A program made the translations under genes and the position numbers. Below are positions 35,727-47,367 of a stretch of DNA of 64,000 nucleotides, in pieces. The notes under the pieces are model-generated. The model saw nothing but the letters and a program-made list of their open reading frames with translations. It was not told the DNA's origin and ran no database searches. This DNA comes from Rhodoplanes sp. (lineage in GTDB: Bacteria; Pseudomonadota; Alphaproteobacteria; Rhizobiales; Xanthobacteraceae), in assembly GCF_013377085.1 (NCBI RefSeq), contig NZ_JACAAX010000017.1, forward strand, positions 1 to 64,000, written 5' to 3'. Each line of letters starts with the position of its first letter. Positions within the stretch are counted from its first letter, which is position 1.

Positions 35727-37994
35727 ATGGACACCGCGCAGGACACCCCTGTGACGCCCGATTCCGCAGCCCCGCACGACCTCGCCCCGCCGCTGCCCCG
35801 GCACGAGGAGAGCGGCGCGCCGCAGCACGAGGAAAACGGCGGGGCCACCATGCCGGCCGACGACGGCCTGCCGACGCTGACCTACACCCCGCCGGAAGCC
35901 GACACCTGCCAACCGGCCGTCGAGGGCGCGCCCATGGCCGAGCCGGCCCCTGCCCCGCATCTCGACGGCAACGGGTTCGGCGGCGAGGCGATGGCGGCGC
36001 CCGCTCCGGCGGTCGAGCCGGCGCCGGCGCCCGTGCAGGCGGCCGTGCAGGCGGCCGCTCCGACGCCACCGCCACCCGTGGTCGAATCGAGGCCCGAAAC
36101 GCCGAAGCCTGAGACGCCGAAGGCCGAGACGCCGAAGCAGGAGGCCAAGCCGGCCCCGAAGGTCGAAAAACCCGCCAAGCCGGCCAAGCCCGCCGCCGAC
36201 GCGCGGCAGGAGCCGCCGCATGTCGACATCGAAAAGCTCGCCACCAATGTGGCGCGCATGATGGAACAGGGCGGCCGGGCGATCGCGGCGTTCATGAAGC
36301 CGCGCGAGGAGGGCAAGATCCACGACGAGCCGCCGCAGCAGGTGGTCGACATCGTGACGACCTTCGGCAAGGTGATGGAGTACTGGATGCGCGACGCCAC
36401 GCGCACCATCGAGCTGCAGACCAGCATCGGCCACGCCTATCTGGACCTGTGGGCCAACACGATGCGGCGGATGGCCGGCGAGACCCATCCGCCGATCGCC
36501 ACGCCCGACCCGCGCGACCGCCGCTTCTCCGACCCCGAATGGTCGAGCAACACCTATTTCGACTTCCTCAAGCAGGCCTATCTGGTCACCAGCCGGCTGG
36601 CCAACCACATGGTCGAGGATGCCGAGGGGCTCGATCCGGTGACGCGGCGCAAGGCCGACTTCTACATGAAGCAGATGATCAACGCGATCGCGCCGTCCAA
36701 TTTCGTCTTCACCAATCCCGAGCTCCTGCGCCTGACGCTCAAGTCCAATGCCGACAACCTGGTGCGCGGCATGACCATGCTGGCCGAGGACATCGAGGCC
36801 GGCCACGGCGAGCTGAAGATCCGCCAGTCGGACAACTCGCAGTTCGAGGTCGGCCGCAATCTCGCGGTGACGCCCGGCAAGGTGGTCTACCAGAACGAGC
36901 TGATGCAGCTCATCCAGTACACGCCGACCACGCCGAGCGTGCTGAAGACGCCGCTGCTGATGGTGCCGCCCTGGATCAACAAGTACTACATCCTCGACCT
37001 CAACGCCGAGAAATCGTTCATCAAGTTCTGCGTCGACAACGGCGTGACGGTGTTCATCATCAGTTGGGTGAACCCGGACGAGCACCTCGGCGCCAAGACC
37101 TTCGCCGACTACATGCGCCAGGGTCCGCTCGAGGCGCTCGACATCGTGCTGAAGATCACGGGCGAGCCCTCCACCCACACGCTCGGCTATTGCGTCGGCG
37201 GCACCATGCTGTCGGTGACGATGGCGTATCTGTCGGCGACCAGCACGGCCGAGCGGATCCGGTCGGCCACCATGTTCACGGCCCAGGTCGACTTCGAGAA
37301 GGGCGGCGACCTCAAGCTGTTCACCTCCGACGAGGGACAGATCGAGGCGATCGAGCGGCGGATGGCGGAGATCGGCTATCTCGAGGGCGAGAAGATGGCC
37401 ATGATCTTCAACTTCATGCGTTCCAACGACCTGGTCTGGCCCTACATCATCTCGAACTATCTCAAGGGCGAGCAGCCGTTCCCGTTCGATCTCCTGTACT
37501 GGAACTCCGACTCGACCCGGATGCCGGCCGCCAACCACTCCTACTACCTGCGCAACTGCTACCTCGAGAACAATCTCAGCCAGGGCAAGATGGAGATCGA
37601 CGGGATCTTCCTCGACCTGAAGAAGATCCAGGTGCCGATCTACACGGTGGCGACCCGCGAGGACCACATCGCCCCGGCCGAGTCGGTCTATATCGGCGCC
37701 TCCATGTTCGGCGGCCCGGTCGAGTTCGTGTGCGCCGGGTCCGGCCACATCGCCGGCATCATCAACCCGCCGGCGGGCAAGAAGTACCAGTACTGGACCG
37801 GAGCGCGGCCGGAGGGCGAGAACGTCGAGGCCTGGATCAAGCGGTCGACCGAGCATCCCGGCTCGTGGTGGCCGAACTGGCTGGACTGGATCCGGCATTT
37901 CGATCCGACCGAGGTGCCGGCCCGGGTACCGGGCACGGCCGACTTCCCGGCCATCGAGGACGCGCCGGGGAGCTACGTGAAGGTGCGGTCCTGA
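35727..37994 (+). CDS. phaC: Class I polyhydroxyalkanoate synthase with long N-terminal extension
   Basis: Polymerises (R)-3-hydroxyacyl-CoA into storage polyester at the granule surface. The catalytic triad can be placed: C489 in the lipase-like box GYCVGG, D646 in REDHIAP and H674 in GSGHIAGI. The spacing (157 and 28) is close to that of the Cupriavidus enzyme. Length is 755 aa against about 590-600 for class I enzymes. The surplus is a low-complexity N-terminus (residues 1-~165), rich in Ala, Pro and Glu, with KPETPK / KAETPK repeats. The extension is in frame, has no internal ribosome site that I could see, and may be a granule or partner-binding tail. No phaA, phaB or phasin gene is adjacent. 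Confidence 0.94.
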   Translation: MDTAQDTPVTPDSAAPHDLAPPLPRHEESGAPQHEENGGATMPADDGLPTLTYTPPEADTCQPAVEGAPMAEPAPAPHLDGNGFGGEAMAAPAPAVEPAPAPVQAAVQAAAPTPPPPVVESRPETPKPETPKAETPKQEAKPAPKVEKPAKPAKPAADARQEPPHVDIEKLATNVARMMEQGGRAIAAFMKPREEGKIHDEPPQQVVDIVTTFGKVMEYWMRDATRTIELQTSIGHAYLDLWANTMRRMAGETHPPIATPDPRDRRFSDPEWSSNTYFDFLKQAYLVTSRLANHMVEDAEGLDPVTRRKADFYMKQMINAIAPSNFVFTNPELLRLTLKSNADNLVRGMTMLAEDIEAGHGELKIRQSDNSQFEVGRNLAVTPGKVVYQNELMQLIQYTPTTPSVLKTPLLMVPPWINKYYILDLNAEKSFIKFCVDNGVTVFIISWVNPDEHLGAKTFADYMRQGPLEALDIVLKITGEPSTHTLGYCVGGTMLSVTMAYLSATSTAERIRSATMFTAQVDFEKGGDLKLFTSDEGQIEAIERRMAEIGYLEGEKMAMIFNFMRSNDLVWPYIISNYLKGEQPFPFDLLYWNSDSTRMPAANHSYYLRNCYLENNLSQGKMEIDGIFLDLKKIQVPIYTVATREDHIAPAESVYIGASMFGGPVEFVCAGSGHIAGIINPPAGKKYQYWTGARPEGENVEAWIKRSTEHPGSWWPNWLDWIRHFDPTEVPARVPGTADFPAIEDAPGSYVKVRS

Positions 37995-38215
37995 CCCGCA
38001 CGGCCGGCTCCTCCGTGCCGGCCGGCTCTCGCAGGGGCTGAACAGGCCCCCCGCCCTGTGCTGCGCCGCGTCAGAATTGCGCAGCGCAGACTTGCGCCGC
38101 GTCAATGTCGGCCGCCGTTTCGGGCCGAGACTTATGCAATCGACGGTTCTGCTCTCCGGCTCCCGCCCACCCGGCGAGGTCGGACAAGAAGCCTCCGATA
38201 ACCAGGAGTCCCGTC

Positions 38216-38905
38216 ATGAATGCCTCCGACATCATGGCCACCAACGTCATCACGGTGACGCCCGAGTCCACCGTGCAGGACGTGGCCGAGCTGCTGCTGA
38301 AGCACCGCATCAGCGCCGTCCCGGTGGTCGACCCCGCCGGCCGTCTGATCGGCATCGTCAGCGAGGGCGATCTCCTGCGACGCGCCGAAGCGGGCACCGG
38401 GCACGAGCGCTCGTGGTGGCTCAAGCTGCTGATGGGCCGCGAGGTGCTCGCAGCCGAATACGTCAAGGAGCATGCCCGCAAGGTCGCCGACGTGATGACC
38501 CGCGACCTCATCACGGCGAGCCCCGACACGCCGGTCGCCGAGATCGCGACCCTTTTGGAGCGCAACCGCATCAAGCGGGTGCCGATCGTCCAGGCCGGCA
38601 AGCTCGTCGGCATCGTCAGCCGCGCCAACCTGCTGCATGCGCTGGCGACGCAGCGCCGGCAGGCCCCGTCGAGCCCGGTCGCCGACGCCGACCTGCGCAA
38701 GCGGATCATGGACAGCCTCGAGTCCGAACCGTGGCTCGCCACCAGCCTGATCAACGTCACGGTGACGGACGGCATCGTCGACACCTGGGGCATCGTCGAC
38801 ACGGCGGCCGAGCGGCAGGCCCTGCGGGTGGCCATCGAGGCGACGCCCGGCGTCAAGGCCGTGAACGACAATCTGGTGATTCGCCCGGTAGTCGCCGGCG
38901 TGTGA
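38216..38905 (+). CDS. CBS-pair and BON-domain protein
   Basis: A 229-aa soluble protein. Two CBS motifs fill residues 1-140: ASDIMATNVITVTPESTVQDV with RISAVPVVDPAGRLIGIVSE, and VADVMTRDLITASPDTPV with RIKRVPIVQAGKLVGIVSR. A BON domain occupies about 155-225 (DLRKRIMDSLE, INVTVTDGIVDTWGIVD). CBS pairs usually bind adenosine nucleotides, and BON domains usually contact membranes or envelope proteins, although no signal peptide is present. The ATG at 38216 has a strong AGGAG site; an earlier start at 38105 does not. The role is likely energy- or stress-sensing. The partner is unknown. Confidence 0.88.
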   Translation: MNASDIMATNVITVTPESTVQDVAELLLKHRISAVPVVDPAGRLIGIVSEGDLLRRAEAGTGHERSWWLKLLMGREVLAAEYVKEHARKVADVMTRDLITASPDTPVAEIATLLERNRIKRVPIVQAGKLVGIVSRANLLHALATQRRQAPSSPVADADLRKRIMDSLESEPWLATSLINVTVTDGIVDTWGIVDTAAERQALRVAIEATPGVKAVNDNLVIRPVVAGV

Positions 38906-39110
38906 GTCCGGCCGGCGGCGGGCGGACGGCGCCGGACGGCCAAGCCGCTCCCCCGCCCGCCCGTGCGGTGCGGTGCGGCAATCGAGCCGGTGAACCGCTC
39001 CGCTGCTCCGCGGCACCAACCCGCGTGAGCCGTCGGGCCGGCGAGGCCTTTCGGCCGCCGGCGTAGATCTCTATAATCCCCGCCGATCGCAGAATCCGAC
39101 GGGTGATCCG

Positions 39111-41393
39111 ATGTCCAAGCTGGTCGCCGTGCTCGCTTCGACCCTCCTGGCCGCGCTGCTGGCTGCCATGCCGGCCGGTCCGGCCGACGCCGCCAAGAGC
39201 CGCGAGTGGAAGAACTGCGAGAACAACGACCCGGACATCAGCCTCATCGGTTGCAGCGAGGTGCTCGCCAAGGGCAGCCGCGAGACCGTCAAGAACCGCT
39301 CGATCGCCCACTACAATCGCGGCAACGCCCATTTCAACAAGCGCGACTGGGATGCCGCCATCCTCGACTACGACGAGGCGATAAGGCTCGACCCGCGCTA
39401 CACCTCGGCCTACAACAACCGCGGCAATGCGTGGCGCAACAAGCGCGAATACGACCGCGCGCTGCGCGATTACGACGAGACGATCTGGCTCGATCCCAAG
39501 CACGCGCTCGCCTACAACAACCGCGGCAATGTCTACGATGACAAGGGCGAGTACGATCGCGCCATCCGCGACTACGACGAAGCGATCCGCCTCAATCCGC
39601 GCTACGCGGCCGCCTACAACAATCGCGGCGTCACCTGGCGCAACAAGCGCGACTACGACCGCGCCATCCGCGATTACGACGAGGCGATCCGGATCGATCC
39701 GAACTATGCGCTCGCCTACAACAACCGCGGGCTCGTCTACCGGACCAAGGGCGAGTACGATCGCGCCATCCGCGACTACGACGAGGCCATCCGGATCTCG
39801 CCGCGCTATGCGCAGGCCTACAACAACCGCGGCTATGCGCTCGACGACAAGGGCGAGTACGACCGCGCCATCCGCGACTACGACGAGGCGATCCGGCTCG
39901 ATCCGGACTACACGGTCGCCTATCACAATCGCGGCTACACCTACGCCAACAAGGGCGACTATGGCCGCGCCATCCTCGATTACGACGAGGCGATCCGACG
40001 CGATCCTCGCTACGTGATCGCCTACAACAATCGTGGCGTCGCGCACCGCAACCGCAACGAGGACGACCTCGCGCTGCGCGACTACGACGAGGCGATCCGG
40101 CTCAATCCGAAATACGCCCTGCCCCACAACAACCGGGGCATCATCCTGCGCAACCGCGGCGACTTCGACGGCGCCATCCGGGCCTATGACGAGGCCGTCC
40201 GCATCGATCCGAGCTATGTCGCGGCCTTCAACAATCGCGGCTATGCCTATTCCGGCAAGAGCGCCTGGGCGCAGGCGATCCGCGACTACGGCGAGGCGAT
40301 CCGCCTCGACCCGCGCTACACCCGCGCGATGGTCAACCGCGGCAACGCCTATCTGCAGACCGGCGAGGCCGATGCGGCGATCCGCGACTTCAGCGAGGTG
40401 ATCCGCCTCGCGCCGACATCGACAGCCTCCTATGCGGGGCGCGGAACGGCCTATGAGAAGCTCGGCGACTACGCCCGGGCGAAGGCCGATTACGACGCCG
40501 TCATCGCCCGCGCCTCGTCGGCCAGCGCCGAGGATTTGAAGACGGCACGCGAGCGCAGCGCGGCACTCGCCTCCGGCGCACCGGCCTCGGCGAGCCCCCC
40601 GCCGGCGCCGCCCAGCCAGGTCGCCGTCGCACCGCCGCCGCGGCCACAGCCGGCCCCCGCGCCCGCTCCTGTGGCCCCGGTCGAGCTCGGCTCGCGGGTG
40701 GCGCTGGTGATCGGCAACGGCGCCTATGTCAACGCGACGACGCTGCCCAATCCGGCCAACGACGCCCGCGACGTCGCCGCGGCGCTGCGCGACCTCGGCT
40801 TCAAGGTGATCGAGGGCTACGACCTCGACAACATGACGATCCGCCGCAAGATCGCCGATTTCGGCGTCGCCATCGGAGGCGCCAAGGTGGCGCTGCTGTT
40901 CTACGCCGGCCACGGGCTGCAGGTCGCCGGCAAGAACTACATCGTGCCGATCGACGCCAAGCTCGAGCGGCCCTCCTCGCTCGGCGTCGAGACCATCGAG
41001 GTCGGCACCATCCTGGCCGACATGGAATCGGAGCGCCGCACCAATCTGGTGTTCCTCGACGCCTGCCGCGACAACCCGTTGTCGCGCAGCCTCGCCCAGT
41101 CCTTCGGGGCGTCGCGCTCCAGCATGGTCAGCCGCGGCCTCGCCCAGATCGACGCCGGCATCGGCACGCTGATCGCCTATGCGACCAGCCCCGACAAGGT
41201 CGCGCTCGACGGCACCGGTCGCAACAGCCCGTTCACGGCGGCGCTCTTACGCCACATCAAGACGCCGTCGCTCGAGGTCGGCTCCATGCTCAAGCGCGTG
41301 CGCGCCGACGTGGTGCGCACCACCAACGAGCAGCAGGTGCCGTGGGACCACTCCTCGCTGATCGGCGAATTCTACTTCAAGCCGGGCGGGTGA
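39111..41393 (+). CDS. Secreted TPR-repeat protein with caspase-like (peptidase C14) domain
   Basis: A 760-aa protein. Residues 1-28 form a signal peptide (LVAVLASTLLAALLAAM, then ADAAKS). Twelve consecutive 34-residue TPR units fill about residues 67-474, most reading YNNRGxxxxxKGEYDRAIRDYDEAIRLDPxY. A Pro/Ala linker (about 490-525) leads to a caspase-fold domain (about 528-755) starting RVALVIGNGAYVN. The catalytic dyad is intact: H601 in FYAGHGLQV and C652 in DACRDNP. Bacterial caspase homologues cleave after Arg/Lys or other residues and can act in cell-death, maturation or signalling pathways; the substrate here is unknown. A periplasmic location is inferred from the signal peptide. Confidence 0.92.
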   Translation: MSKLVAVLASTLLAALLAAMPAGPADAAKSREWKNCENNDPDISLIGCSEVLAKGSRETVKNRSIAHYNRGNAHFNKRDWDAAILDYDEAIRLDPRYTSAYNNRGNAWRNKREYDRALRDYDETIWLDPKHALAYNNRGNVYDDKGEYDRAIRDYDEAIRLNPRYAAAYNNRGVTWRNKRDYDRAIRDYDEAIRIDPNYALAYNNRGLVYRTKGEYDRAIRDYDEAIRISPRYAQAYNNRGYALDDKGEYDRAIRDYDEAIRLDPDYTVAYHNRGYTYANKGDYGRAILDYDEAIRRDPRYVIAYNNRGVAHRNRNEDDLALRDYDEAIRLNPKYALPHNNRGIILRNRGDFDGAIRAYDEAVRIDPSYVAAFNNRGYAYSGKSAWAQAIRDYGEAIRLDPRYTRAMVNRGNAYLQTGEADAAIRDFSEVIRLAPTSTASYAGRGTAYEKLGDYARAKADYDAVIARASSASAEDLKTARERSAALASGAPASASPPPAPPSQVAVAPPPRPQPAPAPAPVAPVELGSRVALVIGNGAYVNATTLPNPANDARDVAAALRDLGFKVIEGYDLDNMTIRRKIADFGVAIGGAKVALLFYAGHGLQVAGKNYIVPIDAKLERPSSLGVETIEVGTILADMESERRTNLVFLDACRDNPLSRSLAQSFGASRSSMVSRGLAQIDAGIGTLIAYATSPDKVALDGTGRNSPFTAALLRHIKTPSLEVGSMLKRVRADVVRTTNEQQVPWDHSSLIGEFYFKPGG

Positions 41394-41395
41394 AA

Positions 41396-41584
41396 ATGGG
41401 CACTCGTGAGACCGACCGGAACGGAACCGACAAGCTCCCCGACCGCGACGACGCGTTTGCGGAGGCGAAGCCCGCCGGATCGATTTCCGATGTGTTCGGG
41501 CTCCTGAAAAGGAAAGGCGGCCCGGTTCTGACGACTGAGGAGATCAACGGCATCGCGGCGAAGGGGTGGGCCGGCGAGCTCTGA
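41396..41584 (+). CDS. Small protein with antitoxin-tail-like C-terminus
   Basis: A 62-aa protein whose ATG lies two bases after the caspase gene's stop, so translation is probably coupled. The N-terminal 30 residues are polar and charged. The C-terminal half (SISDVFGLLKRKGGPV, then LTTEEINGIAAKGWAGEL) resembles the toxin-binding tail of many AbrB/VapB antitoxins, which read DxFGxLKxxGxPVTLEEMxxAI. No DNA-binding domain precedes it and no PIN toxin gene is adjacent. The resemblance is from memory and could be coincidental. A ribosome site is not evident, which fits coupling to the upstream gene. Confidence 0.5.
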   Translation: MGTRETDRNGTDKLPDRDDAFAEAKPAGSISDVFGLLKRKGGPVLTTEEINGIAAKGWAGEL

Positions 41585-41672
41585 GGACGGCCACGTCGGT
41601 GGCCACATGGTTCGAGATGCGCTCCAGCCGAGCGCTGCTCACCACGAGGGCAGATTCGGCGCAGTGCTCTCC

Positions 41673-42731
41673 TCACGGGAACAGCGCGACCTGCTCCAGG
41701 CCCATGGCCTCGGGGAAGCCGAGCATCAGGTTCATGTTCTGCACGGCTTGGCCCGAGGCGCCCTTGACCAGGTTGTCGAGCGCAGCCCCGATGATGGCGC
41801 GGCCCGGCACGCGGTCCTTGGCGACCCCGATGAAGGTCATGTTGGAGCCGCGCACATGGCGCGTCTGCGGCATCTCGCCGAACGGCAGCACATGGACGAA
41901 GGGCTCGTCCGCATAGGCGTCGACCAGGATGGCGTAGAGCTCCTCCGGCCCCCGCCCCTCGGTGCCGCGCACATAGATGGTCGAGAGGATGCCGCGGTTC
42001 ATCGGCACCAGGTGCGGCGTGAAGGTGGGGACGACCTCGCGCCCCGCCGCCTTGGAAAACTCCTGGTCGAGCTCGGCCATGTGCCGGTGATGCCCCACCC
42101 CGTAGGCGTGGAAGCCTTCCGACACCTCAGAGAACAGCATCGCCTCCTTGGCAGCCCGGCCGGCGCCGGTCATGCCCGACTTGGCGTCGATGACGATCTC
42201 GTCGAGATCGATCGCCTTGGCGCGGATCAGCGGCAGCAGCGGCAGTTGCCCGCAGGTGGTGTAGCAGCCCGGATTGGCCACCAGCCGCGCGCCCTTGATC
42301 GCCTCCCGATAGACCTCGACCAGGCCGTAGACGGCCTCGCGCTGCAGCGCCTCGGCCCGGTGGGCATGGCCGTACCAGCGCGCATAGGCGTCGGAATCGA
42401 ACAGCCGGAAGTCGGCCGAGAGGTCGACCACTTTTATGGCCGGCGCCTTGGTCAGCAGGTTTTCGATCACGATCTGGGTGGTGCCGTGCGGCAGCGCGCA
42501 GAAGACCAGGTCGACGCCGGTGCTCGGCCAGTCGAGATCGTCGATCGAGACGAGCCGCGGCAGCGCATAGGGCGAGAACTGCGGAAACACGTCCCGCATC
42601 GCCTGCCCGGCCCGCCGGTCGGCGGTCAGCAGCCCGACGTCGACGCGCGGATGGCGCAGCAGCAGCCGCAGCAGCTCCGAGCCGGTGTAGCCCGAGGCGC
42701 CGAGAATGCCGATAGTCGCCCTGTCCGCCAT
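41673..42731 (-). CDS. argC: N-acetyl-gamma-glutamyl-phosphate reductase
   Basis: The third step of arginine biosynthesis: NADPH-dependent reduction of N-acetylglutamyl phosphate to the semialdehyde. The 352-aa protein has the N-terminal dinucleotide motif IGILGASGYTGSELLRLL, the catalytic C156 in NPGCYTT, and the downstream HRHMAELDQEFS and FTPHLVPMNRGI segments typical of type 1 ArgC. The start at 42731 (MADRATIGIL) is standard. The open frame upstream of it is out of the conserved region and runs through another gene's antisense. It stands alone, without other arg genes. Confidence 0.96.
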   Translation of the reverse strand: MADRATIGILGASGYTGSELLRLLLRHPRVDVGLLTADRRAGQAMRDVFPQFSPYALPRLVSIDDLDWPSTGVDLVFCALPHGTTQIVIENLLTKAPAIKVVDLSADFRLFDSDAYARWYGHAHRAEALQREAVYGLVEVYREAIKGARLVANPGCYTTCGQLPLLPLIRAKAIDLDEIVIDAKSGMTGAGRAAKEAMLFSEVSEGFHAYGVGHHRHMAELDQEFSKAAGREVVPTFTPHLVPMNRGILSTIYVRGTEGRGPEELYAILVDAYADEPFVHVLPFGEMPQTRHVRGSNMTFIGVAKDRVPGRAIIGAALDNLVKGASGQAVQNMNLMLGFPEAMGLEQVALFP

Positions 42732-42813
42732 GACGTGTCCTTCCCGATCGAAGATCGCGGCGCACACATAACCCCTGAACGGCCCGGACGAAAGTCCGGC
42801 CGCCGCCGAGCCG

Positions 42814-42870
42814 GAATGCAGACTGCGGGCGGGCGGGTTCGCGGGCCTTTGGCCCGCGCCCCGGAATGAC
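42814..42870. repeat. Partial palindromic intergenic element
   Basis: Contains the inner hairpin GCGGGCC-TTT-GGCCCGC (42841-42857) and ends CGCCCCGGAATGAC, the right arm of the GTCATTCCGGGGCGCG repeat family also seen at 18981 and 47266. It lies between argC and the metallo-hydrolase gene. Confidence 0.6.
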
Positions 42871-42879
42871 CAGAAAAGC

Positions 42880-43893
42880 TCAGAGCGTCGGGCTCCAGGC
42901 GACCGGCACCAGCCGATAGCCGGTGCCGTCCTTCTCGACATAGCCGGCCGCCGGGAACGGGAAGTGGAAGCCCTGCACCTGCAGCTTCTCGGCCGAGGCC
43001 ATGTCGAACATCCGCCGGCGGGTCTTCTCGGCCTGGTCGCCGTCCATGTCGAACATGGCGTGCCAGCCGGGATTGCGCACGAACAGGGCCGGATGGTTGG
43101 TGACGTCCGACTGCAGCAGCACCTTGGCATTGCCGGAGGCGAGGATGAACGAGGTGTGGCCCGGCGTATGGCCCGGCGTGGCGATCGGGGTGATGCCGGC
43201 CACCACCTCCTTGTCGTGGGCGTAGGGCGTGACCTTGTTGCCGAGCGCGCCGAACACCCGGCGGGCGTTCTTGAAGTTGCCCTCGATCGGGCCGCCGGCG
43301 GCCTTGCTCATGTTGCCGTCGTCCGACCAGAAGGCCCATTCGGCCTGCGGCACCAGGATCTCGGCGTTGGGGAAGGCCTTCTTGCCGTCGGCCGTCAAGA
43401 GGCCGTTGATGTGGTCGCCATGGAAATGGGAGATCAGCACGGCATCGACCGTCGCAGGATCGATGCCGCCGGCCTTGAGGTTGGTCTGGAACTGGCCGAC
43501 CGCGCCCTTCGACTGCTCGAAGGCCGCCGCACCGTTGCCGGTGTCGATCGCCACCAGCTTGCCGCCCGTGTTCACCACCACCGGGTTGAACACGATGGTC
43601 ATCTTGCCGGGCTCCATGTAGGCGGCCCTGAGCGCGGCGTCGATCTCGTCCTTCTTGGCGTTGGCGACGAAATTGTCGGGCATCGGGAACGTGCGGGCTC
43701 CGTCGGTCGCCACCGTCACCTCGAGGCTGCCGATCTTGTAGCGGTAGACACCGGGAGCCTGGCCGCTGGCCGGCGGTGCGGCCGCGCCGGCCGGTCCGCC
43801 GCCGAGCGACACACCGCCGCCGGCCGCGCCGATCGCGGCTGCGGCCAGCACGGTGCGGCGGGACATCTCGGTCATCCTCTCGTCCATGGTCAT
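42880..43893 (-). CDS. Tat-exported metallo-beta-lactamase-fold hydrolase
   Basis: A 337-aa protein. A twin-arginine signal is visible (MSRRTVLAAAAIGAAGG) with a cleavage region near GAAAPPASG, so it is exported folded to the periplasm. The MBL metal site is HFHGDH, with a second-site PGHTPGHTSF and a VTNHPAL segment, and the binuclear zinc ligands appear complete. The family includes lactonases, sulfatases and thiol hydrolases of the AidC/MlhB-like periplasmic branch; specificity cannot be read. A quorum-quenching lactonase is one possibility. Monocistronic by its surroundings. Confidence 0.88.
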   Translation of the reverse strand: MTMDERMTEMSRRTVLAAAAIGAAGGGVSLGGGPAGAAAPPASGQAPGVYRYKIGSLEVTVATDGARTFPMPDNFVANAKKDEIDAALRAAYMEPGKMTIVFNPVVVNTGGKLVAIDTGNGAAAFEQSKGAVGQFQTNLKAGGIDPATVDAVLISHFHGDHINGLLTADGKKAFPNAEILVPQAEWAFWSDDGNMSKAAGGPIEGNFKNARRVFGALGNKVTPYAHDKEVVAGITPIATPGHTPGHTSFILASGNAKVLLQSDVTNHPALFVRNPGWHAMFDMDGDQAEKTRRRMFDMASAEKLQVQGFHFPFPAAGYVEKDGTGYRLVPVAWSPTL

Positions 43894-44047
43894 GCCTCTG
43901 CTCTCAGGGGATTGTTTTGGGGAAATGGCCGGGTCGTTCAGGAACGGGGTCGGGCTGGATAGTGACGGCCACGCCGCTCAGGCGTGGGCGAGACACCTCG
44001 GTGGGCACCCATACGACGGCGCCGCGACGGCTGCACGTCACCTCCGG

Positions 44048-44596
44048 TCACGCTCCGGTGAACCATTTCAGCCCGAGCGTGCCGGGGACCAGCAGGACGG
44101 CCGCCCAGACGAAGGCCGAGGAGAAGTTCGCCACCTGGAAATGCCACCAGGGCATCAGGAAGATGCCGGCGACCAACGGCACCGAGGCCCGCAACGGCCC
44201 GAAGAAGCGGCCGATGAAGATCGCCGCCACGCCGAATTTCTTGACGAAGGCCTCGCCCTTGGGCAGCAGGTCGGGATGGCGCGACAGGGGCCAGACATGG
44301 GCGACCTTGTCCTTGAAGGTGACGCCGAGCCAATAGGACAGCCAGTCGCCGAGCGCGGCCCCGATGGCGGCCGCGATCCAGATCGGCCAGAACTCGAGGC
44401 CGCCGAGACCGATCAGCGCGCCGATGCCGATCAGCGCCGCCCAGGCCGGCACGAGCAGCGAGAGGAAAGCGAGCGATTCGGCAAAGGCCAGCGCCCCCAC
44501 GACCGGGGCGCCCCAGACCTGGTTGTCGCGCACGAACTCGATCAGCGCCTGCGTGTACTGTTCGATCATGTCCGGAAACAGATGGGAACCGAGCAT
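44048..44596 (-). CDS. DedA-family membrane protein
   Basis: A 182-aa inner-membrane protein of the DedA/VTT family. Four to five hydrophobic segments include the re-entrant signature ESLAFLSLLVPAWAAL, then GAALGDWLSYWLGV and FVKKFGVAAIFIGRFFGPLRASVPLVAG in adjacent blocks. The FxGRFxGPxR motif is the hallmark of the family. Known members flip or transport undecaprenyl phosphate or phospholipids. The start at 44596 or the Met nine codons later are both possible. It is divergent from parE. Confidence 0.87.
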   Translation of the reverse strand: MLGSHLFPDMIEQYTQALIEFVRDNQVWGAPVVGALAFAESLAFLSLLVPAWAALIGIGALIGLGGLEFWPIWIAAAIGAALGDWLSYWLGVTFKDKVAHVWPLSRHPDLLPKGEAFVKKFGVAAIFIGRFFGPLRASVPLVAGIFLMPWWHFQVANFSSAFVWAAVLLVPGTLGLKWFTGA

Positions 44597-44878
44597 GGAC
44601 GGGGACAGGTCCGGCGCGGCGCCGCGGGGCGCGGCAGCGTGACGCGCCGCCCACCCCGCGCCCGCTCGGGCCCGGTCGGCGGCGCCTCACCGATGGTTTT
44701 GATGATTTCACGCCCGGCCCGGCTTGTCACGCGGCGGCGTAGCCCAGCTACGACACGGCCCGATTGCATTGGAACCGAGCCTCCCGCGGCTATCGAGCCA
44801 CATCTTCGCCCCCCTGCATGGCATAGTGCGGCCACCGATTCGAACGCATCCTGAACAGACAGTCCGACCGACACTCCG

Positions 44879-46948
<2,070 letters not shown>

Positions 46949-46977
46949 AGGCGCGGGCCGTAAATCGCGATCCCATC

Positions 46978-47089
46978 GGGTGGGCAAAGGCGCACGGCGC
47001 CGTGCCCACGTTCTCCTTCCGTGAGACGACCGCGTCCTCGAAAAAACCGCGTGGGCACGGCGCGCCGGCGGGCGCGCCTTTGCCCACCC
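46978..47089. repeat. Inverted repeat element (GGGTGGGCAAAGGCGC family)
   Basis: The left arm GGGTGGGCAAAGGCGC (46978-46993) and right arm GCGCCTTTGCCCACCC (47074-47089) are perfect inverted copies of 16 bases enclosing 80 bases. A nested second pair, GCCGTGCCCACG and GTGGGCACGGC, lies inside. It looks like a non-autonomous palindromic element or decayed miniature transposon downstream of parE. Confidence 0.75.
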
Positions 47090-47127
47090 TACGCTTGCTC
47101 CGCTCAACCGATCCTCCAGGCTCTCGC

Positions 47128-47175
47128 CGTCATGGCCGGGCCGGTGCGACGCGCCGTGACCCGGCCATCCATCGT
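47128..47175. repeat. Palindromic intergenic element (ATGGCCGGG family)
   Basis: GTCATGGCCGGGCC is followed 20 bases later by ACCCGGCCATCCATCG. It is related to the perfect hairpin at 31343-31369. Confidence 0.55.
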
Positions 47176-47265
47176 TTCGCAAGGCTTGTCTTTCGAAGAG
47201 GACGGACGCGCGGGTCGAGCCCCATAGGCGCAAGCTTAACAAGAATGGCGCTGCCCCCGGTCTTG

Positions 47266-47367
47266 GTCGTTCCGGGGCGCGGCCGGCAGGCCGCGAGCCC
47301 GGAACCCATAACCCCGGTCTGCGTGTATGGATTCCGGGCTCGCCGCTGCGCGGCGCCCCGGAATGAC
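47266..47367. repeat. Palindromic intergenic element (GTCATTCCGGGGCGCG family)
   Basis: A full-length copy: GTCGTTCCGGGGCGCGGC at the left, GCGCCCCGGAATGAC at the right, and the internal pair GAGCCCGGAACCCATAA / TATGGATTCCGGGCTC. Same family as 18981-19085. Confidence 0.7.
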
